Positions 23,711-32,677 of a stretch of 64,000 nt of DNA are shown one piece after another (position 1 is the stretch's first letter; each line of letters starts with the position of its first letter). The stretch is from Nocardioides marinus (GTDB lineage: Bacteria; Actinomycetota; Actinomycetes; Propionibacteriales; Nocardioidaceae). The notes below the pieces were generated by a model. It saw only the letters and a program-made list of their open reading frames with translations. It was not told the origin of the DNA and searched no databases. The stretch lies in contig NZ_JACBZI010000001.1 of NCBI RefSeq assembly GCF_013408145.1, positions 1,781,501-1,845,500 on the forward strand. Direction: 5' to 3'. Both the position numbers and the translations under genes were made by a program.

Positions 23711-24471
23711 CCCCTGCTCCTGCTCCTGCTCCACATGCGCCGGAGCTGGTCCCGGCGCTCCCGCAGCCCCCACGCGGTGATCCGACGCAGCGACTCCACC
23801 GCCACCTTGCCACTCATCTTGGAGTCCCCCCGCACCCGCTCCACGAACTCGATGGGCACCTCCCGCACGCTCAGCCCCGCGCGCAGGGCGCGCACGACCA
23901 TGTCGGTCTGGAAGACGTACCCGGTGGAGCGCACGGTCGCCAGGTCGAGCTTCTCCAGCGCCTCGCGGCGGAAGAGCCGGAAGCCGGCGGTCGCGTCCTT
24001 CACCGAGATGCCCAGCAGGGCCCGCACGTAGAGGTTGCCGCCGCGGGAGAGCGCCTCTCGTCGGCGCGGCCAGTTGACCACCGTGCCGCCGGGGACCCAG
24101 CGCGAGCCGATGACCAGGTCCGCGGCCGGACCGCCGTCGCTCCCCTCGATCGCCGCCAGCAGCCGGTGCAGCTGCTCGGGCTGGTGGGAGCCGTCGGCGT
24201 CCATCTCCCCGATCACGTCGTAGCCGGCCTCGAGCGCGTGCGCGAAGCCGTGCCGGTACGCCGCGCCCAGACCGCCCTTGTTCACCCGGTGCAGCACCTG
24301 CACCTGCGGGTCCGCGGCCGCGATCTCGTCGGCGATCCGGCCGGTGCCGTCCGGGGAGTTGTCGTCGACGACGAGCACGTCGACGGCCGGGAGCGCGGTG
24401 CGCAACCGGCCCAGGATCCAGGCGATGTTGTCGGCCTCCTGGTAGGTCGGGACGACCATGATCACGCGCAT
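23707..24471 (-). CDS. ppm: Polyprenol monophosphomannose synthase (GT2 glycosyltransferase)
   Basis: 254 residues from ATG 24471. It has the GT-A fold with MVVPTYQEADNIAWIL, VLVVDDNSPDGTG (Asp pair), GLGAAYRHGFAHAL and the DxD-like EMDADGSHQPEQL, then GSRWVPGG and SGKVAVESL. It would transfer mannose from GDP-mannose to polyprenyl phosphate, making the donor for periplasmic mannosylation. In mycobacteria this activity is the catalytic half of Ppm1, whose other half is the lnt homologue, as in the neighbouring gene here. It sits 19 bp after lnt and is coupled to fxsA. Confidence 0.92.
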   Translation of the reverse strand: MRVIMVVPTYQEADNIAWILGRLRTALPAVDVLVVDDNSPDGTGRIADEIAAADPQVQVLHRVNKGGLGAAYRHGFAHALEAGYDVIGEMDADGSHQPEQLHRLLAAIEGSDGGPAADLVIGSRWVPGGTVVNWPRRREALSRGGNLYVRALLGISVKDATAGFRLFRREALEKLDLATVRSTGYVFQTDMVVRALRAGLSVREVPIEFVERVRGDSKMSGKVAVESLRRITAWGLRERRDQLRRMWSRSRSRG

Positions 24472-24490
24472 TGGCCGGACTGTACGGGAG

Positions 24491-26035
24491 TCAGGAGGAC
24501 GCATCGGCGTACTCCGGAGCAACCCTGCGCGAACGCCGGGTGGCGGCCCTCGCGGCGATCACCGGCACCAGCACGAGGAGCAGTCCGAGCAGGGCGAGCG
24601 CCACGACTCCGCGGGTCACCCACGGCGTGAGCCGGATGCCCGGTGAGACGCCGGGGAGCAGCTCGACCTCGGCCACCATCGAGGCGGTGGTGCGCCGCTC
24701 GGTGGTCTCCACGACCGTCCCGTCGGGGGCGATGATCCCCGAACGACCGTTGGTGGAGGCGACCACCAGCCACTTGCCGGCCTCGATGGCCCGGAGCCGG
24801 GTGATGGCGAACTGCTGGTCGACCTGGTCGGTGAAGATGAAGGTGGCGTTGCTGGTCTGCACGGTCAGCAGCTCCGCGCCCTCGCGCACCTGGGCGTGCA
24901 GCCCGTCGTCGTAGGCCACGTCGAAGCAGATCGCGTCGGCCAGCAGGATGTCGCCGACCCGCAGCGGCTCGGTGCGGTCCCCGGCGCGCATGTCGCGCCG
25001 GATGCGTGCCAGCTCGCCGAAGTTGACGTCGAGGTAGCGGCGGAAGGGGATGTACTCCCCGTAAGGCACCGGGTGCCACTTGGTGTAGCGCTCCCCCGCG
25101 CCGGTCACCGGGTCCCACACGATCCCCTGGTTGAGCACGTGGTCGGGCCCGTCGTCGACGATGGCCCCGACCAGCACGGGCACGCCGATGGCCTCGACCG
25201 CGCGCTCGATGCCCTGGTTGGTCGAGAAGTCCAGGAACGGGTCGACAGCGGTGGAGTTCTCCGGCCACACCACCAGGTCCGGTCGCGGCTGCTCACCGGC
25301 GGCCACCTCGCCGGCCAGGCGCACGGTCTCGTCCACGTGGTTGCGGGTGACCTGGCGGTGGTCGTAGAGCACGTCGTTGCCGGGCCCCGGCACGTCGCCC
25401 TGCACCGCGGCCACGGTCGCGGTCCCGCTCGGGTCGCCGGCGTCGTACGGCGCCAGCGCGGCCAGCGTGGTGCCCGCCACCAGCACCAGCAGCACGGAGG
25501 CGTCGGCGCGCCAGGCGCGCGCCCGGGTGAGGACCAGGTGGGCCAGGCACGCGGACGCGAGCGCGAGGAGGAACGAGACCCCGACCATGCCGACCCAGGG
25601 CAGCAGCCGCGCGACCGGGGTGTCGACGACCGCGAAGGCCAGGCGACCCCAGGGCATGCCGCTGAAGGGCCACCCGCTGCGCACGACCTCGGCGGCGGTC
25701 CAGGCCGCCGCCACCCAGACCGGCCACCAGCGGCGGGTGGGGGCATGGCTGGTCAGCACGGCCGCCGCGGCGCCGGCCAGGCCGTAGAAGAGGGTCTCCA
25801 GCAGCGACAGGCCGATCCACGCCGGCACCGCCACCGCCCGCATCCACCAGATGTGGGTCAGGTAGAACGCGGCGCCGAAGGCCAGGCCCAGGGCCAGGCC
25901 GCGGCGGGCACCGACCCCGTGGACGACGCCGACGAAGCCGGCGACGGCCAACGGCAGCAGCACCGGCCAGGCGACCGGCTCGAAGGCGAGGGAGAGCACG
26001 AGGCCCGAGACGACGGCGAGGGCCAGGCGGAGCAC
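24491..26035 (-). CDS. lnt: Apolipoprotein N-acyltransferase
   Basis: 514 residues. N-terminal membrane helices (about 1-190) are followed by a carbon-nitrogen hydrolase domain with the catalytic triad: Glu in LVVWPENSTAVDP, Lys in YTKWHPVPYGEYIPFR and Cys in ADAICFDVAYDD. A last membrane helix and a basic tail close the protein. It adds the third acyl chain to the N-terminal Cys of lipoproteins at the outer face of the membrane. It is the first gene of the operon with ppm and fxsA, an order seen in many actinobacteria. Confidence 0.93.
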   Translation of the reverse strand: MLRLALAVVSGLVLSLAFEPVAWPVLLPLAVAGFVGVVHGVGARRGLALGLAFGAAFYLTHIWWMRAVAVPAWIGLSLLETLFYGLAGAAAAVLTSHAPTRRWWPVWVAAAWTAAEVVRSGWPFSGMPWGRLAFAVVDTPVARLLPWVGMVGVSFLLALASACLAHLVLTRARAWRADASVLLVLVAGTTLAALAPYDAGDPSGTATVAAVQGDVPGPGNDVLYDHRQVTRNHVDETVRLAGEVAAGEQPRPDLVVWPENSTAVDPFLDFSTNQGIERAVEAIGVPVLVGAIVDDGPDHVLNQGIVWDPVTGAGERYTKWHPVPYGEYIPFRRYLDVNFGELARIRRDMRAGDRTEPLRVGDILLADAICFDVAYDDGLHAQVREGAELLTVQTSNATFIFTDQVDQQFAITRLRAIEAGKWLVVASTNGRSGIIAPDGTVVETTERRTTASMVAEVELLPGVSPGIRLTPWVTRGVVALALLGLLLVLVPVIAARAATRRSRRVAPEYADASS

Positions 26036-26392
26036 GCCGCCACGGTACCGGGCGGGCGTGACGGGTGCAGAGCGACGAGAGGGCCCGGGACGCCTTCGGT
26101 CCAGGCTGATGTCCGACAGGCGGCCGGGGCAGGCTGTTGTCTAGGGGGACCCAGGCCCTCTCGTGTCCGCCCTCGCAGGACGAACCGACCTCCGCGAACA
26201 ACCTCGGACAGGTGGCTGGCACCCCCACCCTCCGAGGCGGCCACTCGGACGCCGGTCCGTCTCCCGCGATCTGCACGAGCGGACGGCTCACCTTGCTGCG
26301 GGACGCGGCGTGTGTCAACCGCCTCCTGACCTGCGAGGACGTGAGAATCCGCAGGTCAGGAGGGTGTGAACGAGGACAGGATCCAGGCCCGA
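26036..26392. terminator. Gene-free stretch with a hairpin downstream of the TetR gene
   Basis: I see no credible gene here. The one clear structure is a perfect 13-bp stem with a 14-nt loop at 26323-26362 (CTCCTGACCTGCG / CGCAGGTCAGGAG), 30 bp after the TetR stop on the minus strand, well placed as its terminator. There is no T-tail, as is common in actinobacteria. The part 26036-26300 shows nothing I can assign beyond the likely lnt promoter. Confidence 0.55.
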
Positions 26393-26998
26393 TCAGACGC
26401 AAATGTCTGCACCGCCTCGGCGTGTCGGGGGCGACACGCCGAGGAGCCTGCATGCCAGGGCTGCGTAGTGGTCAGCGAGGCCCTCCAGGGTGAGCGGCCC
26501 GGCGGGGTCGAACCACCGGGCCACCCCGCTGCACATCTCCAGCAGGGCACGACGGGCGACCGCGGGGTGCTCGGACCGCAGCACCCCGTCCTCGAGCCCG
26601 GCCGCGAGGACCTCCTGCCACAGCTGCTCGTACCGGTCGCGCAGCGTCACCACCTGTGCGCGCGCCGGCTCGGAGAGCGCCTCCACCTCGTGGTCGCCCA
26701 CCCGGGTGTCCAGTGGACGGGAGGCGTGGGCGGTCACGTGCATCCGCACCAGTGCTTCCAGCTGAGACACCGGGTCGCTGCTGGTGGCGACGGCCGCCTG
26801 GGCATCGGCGACCAGCCGCTCCAGGCTGTCGGTCATCAGCGCCACCAGCAGCTCCTCCTTGGTGCCCATGTAGTGGTAGAGCGACGCCGAGGAGACTCCG
26901 GCACGCTCGGCGAGCTGGCGGATGCCGGTGCCGTGGAAGCCTCGCTCCGCGAAGAGCTCGAGCGCGGCCCGGCGCACGCGCACGGCGGTGGGGGTCAT
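26393..26998 (-). CDS. TetR-family transcriptional regulator
   Basis: 201 residues. The N-terminal TetR domain is clear (AALELFAERGFHGTGIRQLA, then ERAGVSSASLYHYMGTKEEL, about 11-50). The C-terminal ligand domain includes PARAQVVTLRDRYEQLW, a pattern shared by regulators of fatty-acid or acyl-CoA genes (KstR2/FadR-like). It is divergent from an enoyl-CoA hydratase/acyl-CoA ligase operon with a 67-bp gap holding a repeated TCGA palindrome, so it probably represses both sides and responds to an acyl-CoA. Confidence 0.9.
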   Translation of the reverse strand: MTPTAVRVRRAALELFAERGFHGTGIRQLAERAGVSSASLYHYMGTKEELLVALMTDSLERLVADAQAAVATSSDPVSQLEALVRMHVTAHASRPLDTRVGDHEVEALSEPARAQVVTLRDRYEQLWQEVLAAGLEDGVLRSEHPAVARRALLEMCSGVARWFDPAGPLTLEGLADHYAALACRLLGVSPPTRRGGADICV

Positions 26999-27010
26999 GG
27001 GCCTATGCTA

Positions 27011-27026
27011 TCGATCGATCGATCGA
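27011..27026. promoter_or_regulatory. Operator-like palindrome, four tandem TCGA units
   Basis: Four TCGA units in a row make a 16-bp sequence that is its own reverse complement. It lies between the TetR gene and the divergent enoyl-CoA hydratase gene, 12 bp from the TetR start. This is the best candidate for the TetR binding site. Confidence 0.6.
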
Positions 27027-27065
27027 CTGCACCGTGACCGCCGGTCCGACGCGATGGGAGCCCCC

Positions 27066-27833
27066 GTGACCCGCCCGCCCCTCCACCCCAGCGTGGAGTA
27101 CTCCTTCGACGGGACCGTGGCGGTCATCCGCCTGTCCCGGCCCGACCGCCTCAACGCCGTCGACGTCGACCTGACCCGCGGACTGGTCGCCGCCCTCACG
27201 CACGCCGGGGCCGACGGTGCCCGGGCCGTGGTGCTGGCCGGCGCCGGACGGGCCTTCTGCGCCGGCCACGACCTGAAGCAGGAGCCCGCGGTCGAGACGG
27301 TCCTGCAGACCCGGGCGAGGCTGGAGGAGATCCAGGAGGTCACCCGCCTCGTGCGCCGGTCGCCGGCACCGGTCGTCGCCGCGGTGCACGGGTACGCCCT
27401 CGGGGCAGGGGCCGAGTTCGCCTTGTGCTGCGACGTCGTCGTCGCGGCCGAGGACGCCTCCTTCGGGTTCCCCGAGGTCTCGGTGGGCCTCTCGGTCACC
27501 GGTGGCATCTCCCGGCTGCTGCCCGGCCTGGTCGGCTGGGCCAGGGCGAAGGAGCTGCTCCTGCTCGGGGAGCGGGTCAGCGGCGCCGAGGCGGCGGGGA
27601 TGGGCCTGGTGGCCCGCTGCGTGCCCGCCGGCGAGCACGAGACGGTGGCGCTCGACCTCGCCCGGCGGATGGCGGAGCGACCGGCACTGTCCCTCTCGCT
27701 GGCCAAGCAGGTCCTCGACGCCGGGCTGGACTCCACGGTGGACGAGGCGATGGCCCGCGAGGTGGAGCACGCCCTGCTGACCTCGCTCTCCGGAGAGGGC
27801 GAGGCACCGCGGGAGGGGTTCAACCGTGGCTGA
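27066..27833 (+). CDS. Enoyl-CoA hydratase/isomerase family protein
   Basis: 255 residues from GTG 27066 (GGGAG five nt upstream; ATG 27054 lacks a site). Crotonase motifs: LSRPDRLNAVD, GRAFCAGHDLKQ (oxyanion hole, about 60-70), VHGYALGAGAEFALCCDVVVA and FPEVSVGLSVTGG. The position corresponding to the hydratase Glu in the G-A-G-x-E segment appears as Glu in GAGAEFAL. It would hydrate or isomerise an acyl-CoA in the cytosol. It is the first gene of a four-gene operon and overlaps the acyl-CoA ligase start by 8 bp. Confidence 0.88.
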   Translation: MTRPPLHPSVEYSFDGTVAVIRLSRPDRLNAVDVDLTRGLVAALTHAGADGARAVVLAGAGRAFCAGHDLKQEPAVETVLQTRARLEEIQEVTRLVRRSPAPVVAAVHGYALGAGAEFALCCDVVVAAEDASFGFPEVSVGLSVTGGISRLLPGLVGWARAKELLLLGERVSGAEAAGMGLVARCVPAGEHETVALDLARRMAERPALSLSLAKQVLDAGLDSTVDEAMAREVEHALLTSLSGEGEAPREGFNRG

Positions 27834-29268
27834 GGGCACCACGCTCGTCGACCTCCTCGACCGGGCGGCCGCGGAGCACCCGGACCGGCCGGCCTGGACC
27901 TTCGACCTCCCCGACGGGCGCGAGCAGCTGACCTTCGCCGCCGTCGCCGACCGGTCGCGTCGGCTGGCCTCGGCCCTGTCGGCCCGGGGCGTGGGGCCCG
28001 GTGACCGGGTCGGCGTGATGCTGGGCAACACCCCCGAGATGCCGCTCACCTGGCTGGCGCTGATGCGACTCGGCGCAGCGATGGTGCCCCTCAACCCCCG
28101 CTACCGCCGCGACGACGTCGCCCACCTGCTCTCCGACGCCGCGGTCCGCCTCGTGGTGGCCCGGCCCGAGCACCACGGGCTGCTGACGTCGTACGCGACC
28201 GTGGTGGGGCCCGACGAGCTCGCCAGCCAGGAGCCCCAGGACCTGCCGGCGCTCACGCCGACCCCGGACACGGTGGTCAACGTGCAGTACACCTCCGGCA
28301 CGACCGGGCGCCCCAAGGGCTGCCTGCTCGACCACACCTACTGGACCACCCTGGGCGGGTCGATGCTCACCGAGCACCCCCACCTGGGACCCGACGACGT
28401 GCTGCTCACCGCGCAGCCCTTCCACTACGTCGACCCGCAGTGGAACGTCGTCGCCGCGCTGATGGCCGGCGCCCACCTGGTCGTGCTCGACGGCTTCCAC
28501 CCCTCGACCTTCTGGGCGAAGGTGCGCGAGCACGCGGTCACCTACTTCTACTGCCTGGCCTCCATGCCCGTCCTGCTGCTGCGGATGCCCGCGGACCCCG
28601 CCGACCGCGAGCACCGGGTGCGCGCGGTCCAGTGCTCAGCGATCCCGCCCGCGCTGCACGCCGAGCTCGAGGAGCGGTGGGGCGTGCCGTGGACCGAGGC
28701 GTTCGGCATGACCGAGACCGGTGCCGACATCCGCGTGAGCGCCGACGAGCACGACGAGCTGGTCGGCTCGGGCTGCCTGGGACGGCCCGCGGCGCACCGC
28801 GAGGCGCGCATCGACGAGGGCGGCCAGCTGTGGCTCCGCGGTCCGGGGATGATGCAGGGCTACCTCGGGCACCCCTCCCCCTTCGACGCCGAGGGCTGGT
28901 TCCCCACCGGCGACCTGGCACGCACCGACGAGGCCGGACGCCTCTACCTGGCCGGTCGGCTCAAGGACATGATCCGCCGCTCCGGGGAGAACGTCGCCGC
29001 CGTCGAGGTCGAGGAGGTGCTGCTCGCGCACACCGCGGTGCGGCTGGCAGCGGTCATCGGGGTCCCCGACGAGGTCCGGGGCGAGGAGGTCGCGGCGTAC
29101 GTCGTCGCGCCGGGGGCCACCGCCGAGGAGCTCACCGCGTGGTGCGCCGAGCGGCTCGCGCCGTTCAAGGTGCCCTCGGTGTGGCGCTTCCGCGACGACC
29201 TGCCGCTGACCGCGTCCTTGAGGGTGGAGAAGGCCGCACTGCGCGCGGAGGCCCAGAGTGCGCGCTGA
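27826..29268 (+). CDS. AMP-forming acyl-CoA synthetase family protein
   Basis: 480 residues from GTG 27826. ANL-superfamily motifs: YTSGTTGRPKGC (A3, about 165-176), EAFGMTETGADIR (A5), GWFPTGDLARTDEAG (A7) and GRLKDMIRRSGENV (A8). The final motif reads LPLTASLRVEKAALR. Where most members have Gly-Lys (as in PRTATGK), this has Leu-Arg, so the adenylation lysine seems changed to Arg; some carnitine-CoA-ligase-like relatives also vary here. It would activate a carboxylic acid to its CoA thioester for the hydratase next door. The overlap with both neighbours indicates one transcript. Confidence 0.88.
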   Translation: MAEGTTLVDLLDRAAAEHPDRPAWTFDLPDGREQLTFAAVADRSRRLASALSARGVGPGDRVGVMLGNTPEMPLTWLALMRLGAAMVPLNPRYRRDDVAHLLSDAAVRLVVARPEHHGLLTSYATVVGPDELASQEPQDLPALTPTPDTVVNVQYTSGTTGRPKGCLLDHTYWTTLGGSMLTEHPHLGPDDVLLTAQPFHYVDPQWNVVAALMAGAHLVVLDGFHPSTFWAKVREHAVTYFYCLASMPVLLLRMPADPADREHRVRAVQCSAIPPALHAELEERWGVPWTEAFGMTETGADIRVSADEHDELVGSGCLGRPAAHREARIDEGGQLWLRGPGMMQGYLGHPSPFDAEGWFPTGDLARTDEAGRLYLAGRLKDMIRRSGENVAAVEVEEVLLAHTAVRLAAVIGVPDEVRGEEVAAYVVAPGATAEELTAWCAERLAPFKVPSVWRFRDDLPLTASLRVEKAALRAEAQSAR

Positions 29269-30877
29269 CCTCCTCCTCACCCACGCCCGGGTCCGCACCC
29301 TCGAGGGCCCGGGGCGCGCCGACGTGGCGCGCTCGGTGGCGATCTGGCGCGACCGGGTCGTGGCGGTCGACGAGGACGTCCCGGCCGTGCGCACCGTCGA
29401 CCTCGACGGTGCCGTGGTGGTCCCCGGCTTCCACGACGCCCACAACCACATGGCGTGGTTCGGCCTGTCGCTGGCCGAGGTCGACCTGCGGGTCCCCTCG
29501 CTCGAGGCGCTCTACGACGCGGTCGCCGCGCGGGCCGCGCAGCTCGGACCCGACGAGTGGGTCGTCGGTGCGGGGTATGACGAGAACAAGCTCGGCGCCC
29601 ACCCCGACCGTGACGCGCTCGACCGGGCAGCCGGCGGCCGCCGGGTGTGGCTCAAGCACACCAGTGGCCACATGTGCACGATCAACGGCCCGCTGCTGGC
29701 CGACCTGGGTCTCGCCGGGGCGCCGAGGGAGGTGCCCGGTGGGCTGGTCGTGGTCGACGCCGCCGGGCGCCCGACCGGTCTGCTGCAGGAGCAGGCGCAG
29801 CAGCTGCTCAACGCGCTGGTGCTCCCCTACCCGATCGCCGGGCTGGTCGACGCCATCGAGCGGGCCGGACAGGTCTACCTGGCCCAGGGGCTCACCTCCG
29901 TCGTCGAGGCAGGTGTCGGGGGCGGCTGGATCGGCAAGAGCCCGGTGGAGGTGGCCGCCTACCAGGCCGCCAGGGACGCCGACCGGCTGCCGCTGCGCGT
30001 GGAGCTGATGGTCGCCGCCGACGCGCTGCACCCGCTGGCCGGCCACGCCACCGACGACCTGGGCATCGGGCTGGACCTCGGCATCCGCAGCGGCCTGGGC
30101 GACGACCGGCTGCGGATCGGGCCGACCAAGGTGTTCAGCGACGGGTCGCTGATCGGGCACACCTGCGCGCTGAGCGAGGAGTTCGCCGACACCCCCGGCG
30201 AGCGCGGCTACCTGCAGGACTCCGCCGAGGCGCTGCGCGACCGGATACTCGACGCCCACCGCTCCGGCTGGCGGGTCGCAGCGCACGCGATCGGGGACGC
30301 CGCCATCGACCTGGTCCTCGACGCCTACGAGGAGGCGCAGCGGCGCTGGCCGCGACCCGACGTGCGCCACCGCATCGAGCACTTCGGGGTGTCCCGGCCC
30401 GACCAGGTGGCGCGGTGCGCCGCCCTCGGCGTCGTGCCGGTGCCGCAGGGACGCTTCGTGGGCGAGATCGGCGACGGGATGCTGCGGGCCCTGGGCCCAC
30501 AGCGGTCGGGCTGGGCCTACCGGTACCGGTCGCTGCTCGACGCCGGTGTGGTGGTCCCGGGCTCCTCGGACCGGCCGGTCGTCGACGGGCACCCGCTGCG
30601 CGGCATGCACGACATGGTCAACCGGCGTACCGACTCGGGAGCCGACTGCGGCCCCGACGAGGCGGTCACCGGGCTCGAGGCGCTGACGGCGTACACGCTC
30701 GGTTCGGCGTACGCCTCGCACGCCGAGGCCGACCGTGGCACGGTGGCGGTCGGCAAGCTCGCCGACCTCGCCGTCCTCTCCGACGACCCGGCCACCTGCG
30801 ACCCGGCGCGGATCCGGGACATCGAGGTGCTCAGGACGATCCTGGGCGGACAGGAGGTGTGGCGTGCTGACGACTGA
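29258..30877 (+). CDS. Amidohydrolase family protein, YtcJ-like
   Basis: 539 residues from GTG 29258, overlapping the ligase stop by 11 bp. Metal-ligand motifs: VPGFHDAHNHMAWFG (HxH, about 56-70), VFSDGSLIGHTC, AAHAIGDAAIDLVLDAYE, RIEHFG and GSSDRPVVDGHPL (metal Asp). This is the amidohydrolase-3 type, which hydrolyses amide or ester bonds of diverse compounds. In an operon with a CoA ligase and a hydratase, it may release the acid that is then activated, but the compound is unknown. Confidence 0.87.
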   Translation: MRADLLLTHARVRTLEGPGRADVARSVAIWRDRVVAVDEDVPAVRTVDLDGAVVVPGFHDAHNHMAWFGLSLAEVDLRVPSLEALYDAVAARAAQLGPDEWVVGAGYDENKLGAHPDRDALDRAAGGRRVWLKHTSGHMCTINGPLLADLGLAGAPREVPGGLVVVDAAGRPTGLLQEQAQQLLNALVLPYPIAGLVDAIERAGQVYLAQGLTSVVEAGVGGGWIGKSPVEVAAYQAARDADRLPLRVELMVAADALHPLAGHATDDLGIGLDLGIRSGLGDDRLRIGPTKVFSDGSLIGHTCALSEEFADTPGERGYLQDSAEALRDRILDAHRSGWRVAAHAIGDAAIDLVLDAYEEAQRRWPRPDVRHRIEHFGVSRPDQVARCAALGVVPVPQGRFVGEIGDGMLRALGPQRSGWAYRYRSLLDAGVVVPGSSDRPVVDGHPLRGMHDMVNRRTDSGADCGPDEAVTGLEALTAYTLGSAYASHAEADRGTVAVGKLADLAVLSDDPATCDPARIRDIEVLRTILGGQEVWRADD

Positions 30878-31472
30878 CCTGGACGCCCGGCAGCTGGCGG
30901 CCGTACGCGCGATCTACGAGGACGCCTTCCCCGAGGACCTGCGGGCCGACTTCAAGTCGTTGCTCGTCGACCGCCTGGTCGTGCGCGTGACCGAGGCCGG
31001 CGCCCCCGAGGGCCTGGCGGTGCTGCGGCCGCTCGGCGACACGGGGTGGGTCTTCCTGCGCTACTACGCCGTCGGTGTGCGCGGGGGCGGGGTCGGGACG
31101 GCGATGCTCGGCGAGCTGGCCGCGATGCTGGCCGACGAGGGCCGCTCGCTGCTGGTCTGGGACGTCGAGGACCCCGACGAGCCGGGCCTGGGCGAGCATG
31201 CGGCGCTGGAGCACCGCCGACGCATCGCGTTCTACGAGCGGGCGGGTGGGGTGCTGCTGCCCGTGCGCGACTACGCGCCGCCCCACGGCGACGACCTGCC
31301 CGACGAGGACGAGGACGGCCACGCACCCTGCCTGCGGCTGATGTGCCTGCCGCTCGGTGACGGCGACCCGCCGCCGGCCCGGGAGGTCCTGCTCACGGCG
31401 ATGACGCTGCGCTACGACCTGGCCCCGGACCACCCCGCCGTGCTCCGGGCGCTGGCCACGCTCAGCCGGTGA
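30864..31472 (+). CDS. GNAT-family N-acetyltransferase
   Basis: 202 residues from GTG 30864, with AGGAGG eight nt upstream, inside the end of the amidohydrolase gene. YYAVGVRGGGVGTAMLGELAAM (about 65-85) is the acetyl-CoA loop (x-x-G-x-G type), and RRIAFYERAGGVLL is the C-terminal motif. An acidic insert (DDLPDEDEDG) follows. The acceptor is unknown. It is the last gene of the TetR-linked operon; its stop overlaps the convergent flavoprotein gene by 11 bp. Confidence 0.8.
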   Translation: MLTTDLDARQLAAVRAIYEDAFPEDLRADFKSLLVDRLVVRVTEAGAPEGLAVLRPLGDTGWVFLRYYAVGVRGGGVGTAMLGELAAMLADEGRSLLVWDVEDPDEPGLGEHAALEHRRRIAFYERAGGVLLPVRDYAPPHGDDLPDEDEDGHAPCLRLMCLPLGDGDPPPAREVLLTAMTLRYDLAPDHPAVLRALATLSR

Positions 31473-32652
31473 TGGTGCCGGCCAGGTCCGCGGGGTCGGT
31501 CGGCCGCGAGTGCCTCGCGAGCAGTGCCCTGGCCTCCTCGACGCCCTCGTCGAGGTCCCAGAGCAGCACGCCACGCACAGCCTCGTCGTCGAGGTAGTAG
31601 GCCACGGCTCCCTCACCCACGCGCTCCACGAAGGTCTCGAGCGACGAGTCCAGGGTCCCCACGGCCTGGTAGCCGAGGCCGAGCACGTCGGAGTAGAACA
31701 TCGGCGTGTGGTCGTAGGTCTCCTCCGACCCGGCCATGATCCGCCCGGCGGCGGTGCCCATCGTGGTCGCGTTGTCCACGTGCTCGACGCGGGTGCGCCC
31801 CAGGATCGGGTCGGGGTACGACGCGACGTCGCCGGCGGCGTACACGTCCGGCGCGCTGGTGCGCAGGTGCTCGTCGACCACCACGCCCCCGTCGTCGGCG
31901 AGCTCGACCTCCTCGGGCAGGAAGTGGGTGGCCGGCTCCACGCCCAGCCCGACCACCACGACGTCGGCCTGCACGGTGTCGCCGGACTCCAGCTCCAGCC
32001 GTACTCCGTCGGCGTGCTCCCGTCCGCCGGCGACCTCGGCTCCACCGCGCACCTCGACACCGGCGTCGGTGAAGAGGCGCTCGAAGTCGTCGGCCAGCTC
32101 GGCGGGGAACATCTGCTCCCCCAGCACCTCGCCGGGGTGCAGCAGAGTGACGCGGCAGCCTTGACCGATCAGCGCGGCGGCGATCTCGGTGCCGATGTAG
32201 CCACCTCCCACCACCGCCACGTGCGGTCGGGTGTCGGCGAGGACCCGCAGCCGGTGGTAGTCGGTGAGGGAGCGGTAGTAGAGGACCCGGTCGCCGCCCG
32301 GAAGGTCGGTGAGCGTCCGCGGGTGGCCGCCGGTGGCGACCAGCAGGCGGCCGTACCCGACGGTGTCGCCGCCGTGGGTGGTCACCTCGTGCGCCTCGAG
32401 GTCGACGGCGACGACCCTGGTGCGTGGGTGGAACGTCGCAGCGGTCTCGCCGACGGTGTCCAGCGCGGTGTTCTCGACGGTGAAGTCGGGATCGGTCCAC
32501 AGCTTCTTCGACAGCGCGGGGCGCGGGAACGGCGACGTCGGCTCCTCGCCCAGGATGCCGATACTGGCGGTCGGGTCCTGCTCACGGATGCCGTGGGCGG
32601 CGGCGTCCGCGGCCATCCCGCCCCCGATGATCAGGTGGTCGTAGTGCGTCAC
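31462..32652 (-). CDS. FAD-dependent pyridine nucleotide-disulfide oxidoreductase (ferredoxin-reductase type)
   Basis: 396 residues. N-terminal FAD motif LIIGGGMAADAAAHGIRE, NAD(P) motif VAVVGGGYIGTEIAAALIGQG (about 145-165), second FAD motif VYAAGDVASYPDP (about 270) and a C-terminal reductase domain. There is no redox CxxxxC pair, as in rubredoxin or ferredoxin reductases of oxygenase systems. It passes electrons from NAD(P)H to a small iron-sulfur protein not present in the window. It follows the SDR gene by 25 bp and is probably co-transcribed with it. Confidence 0.88.
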   Translation of the reverse strand: MTHYDHLIIGGGMAADAAAHGIREQDPTASIGILGEEPTSPFPRPALSKKLWTDPDFTVENTALDTVGETAATFHPRTRVVAVDLEAHEVTTHGGDTVGYGRLLVATGGHPRTLTDLPGGDRVLYYRSLTDYHRLRVLADTRPHVAVVGGGYIGTEIAAALIGQGCRVTLLHPGEVLGEQMFPAELADDFERLFTDAGVEVRGGAEVAGGREHADGVRLELESGDTVQADVVVVGLGVEPATHFLPEEVELADDGGVVVDEHLRTSAPDVYAAGDVASYPDPILGRTRVEHVDNATTMGTAAGRIMAGSEETYDHTPMFYSDVLGLGYQAVGTLDSSLETFVERVGEGAVAYYLDDEAVRGVLLWDLDEGVEEARALLARHSRPTDPADLAGTITG

Positions 32653-32677
32653 GGTGCGCTCCTCGGTGGTCGTCGGG

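Noticed and set aside
26036..26392. Small genes in the gap before the TetR gene
   Set aside because: Several short frames exist, but none has a ribosome site, a leaderless promoter or a protein-like composition.
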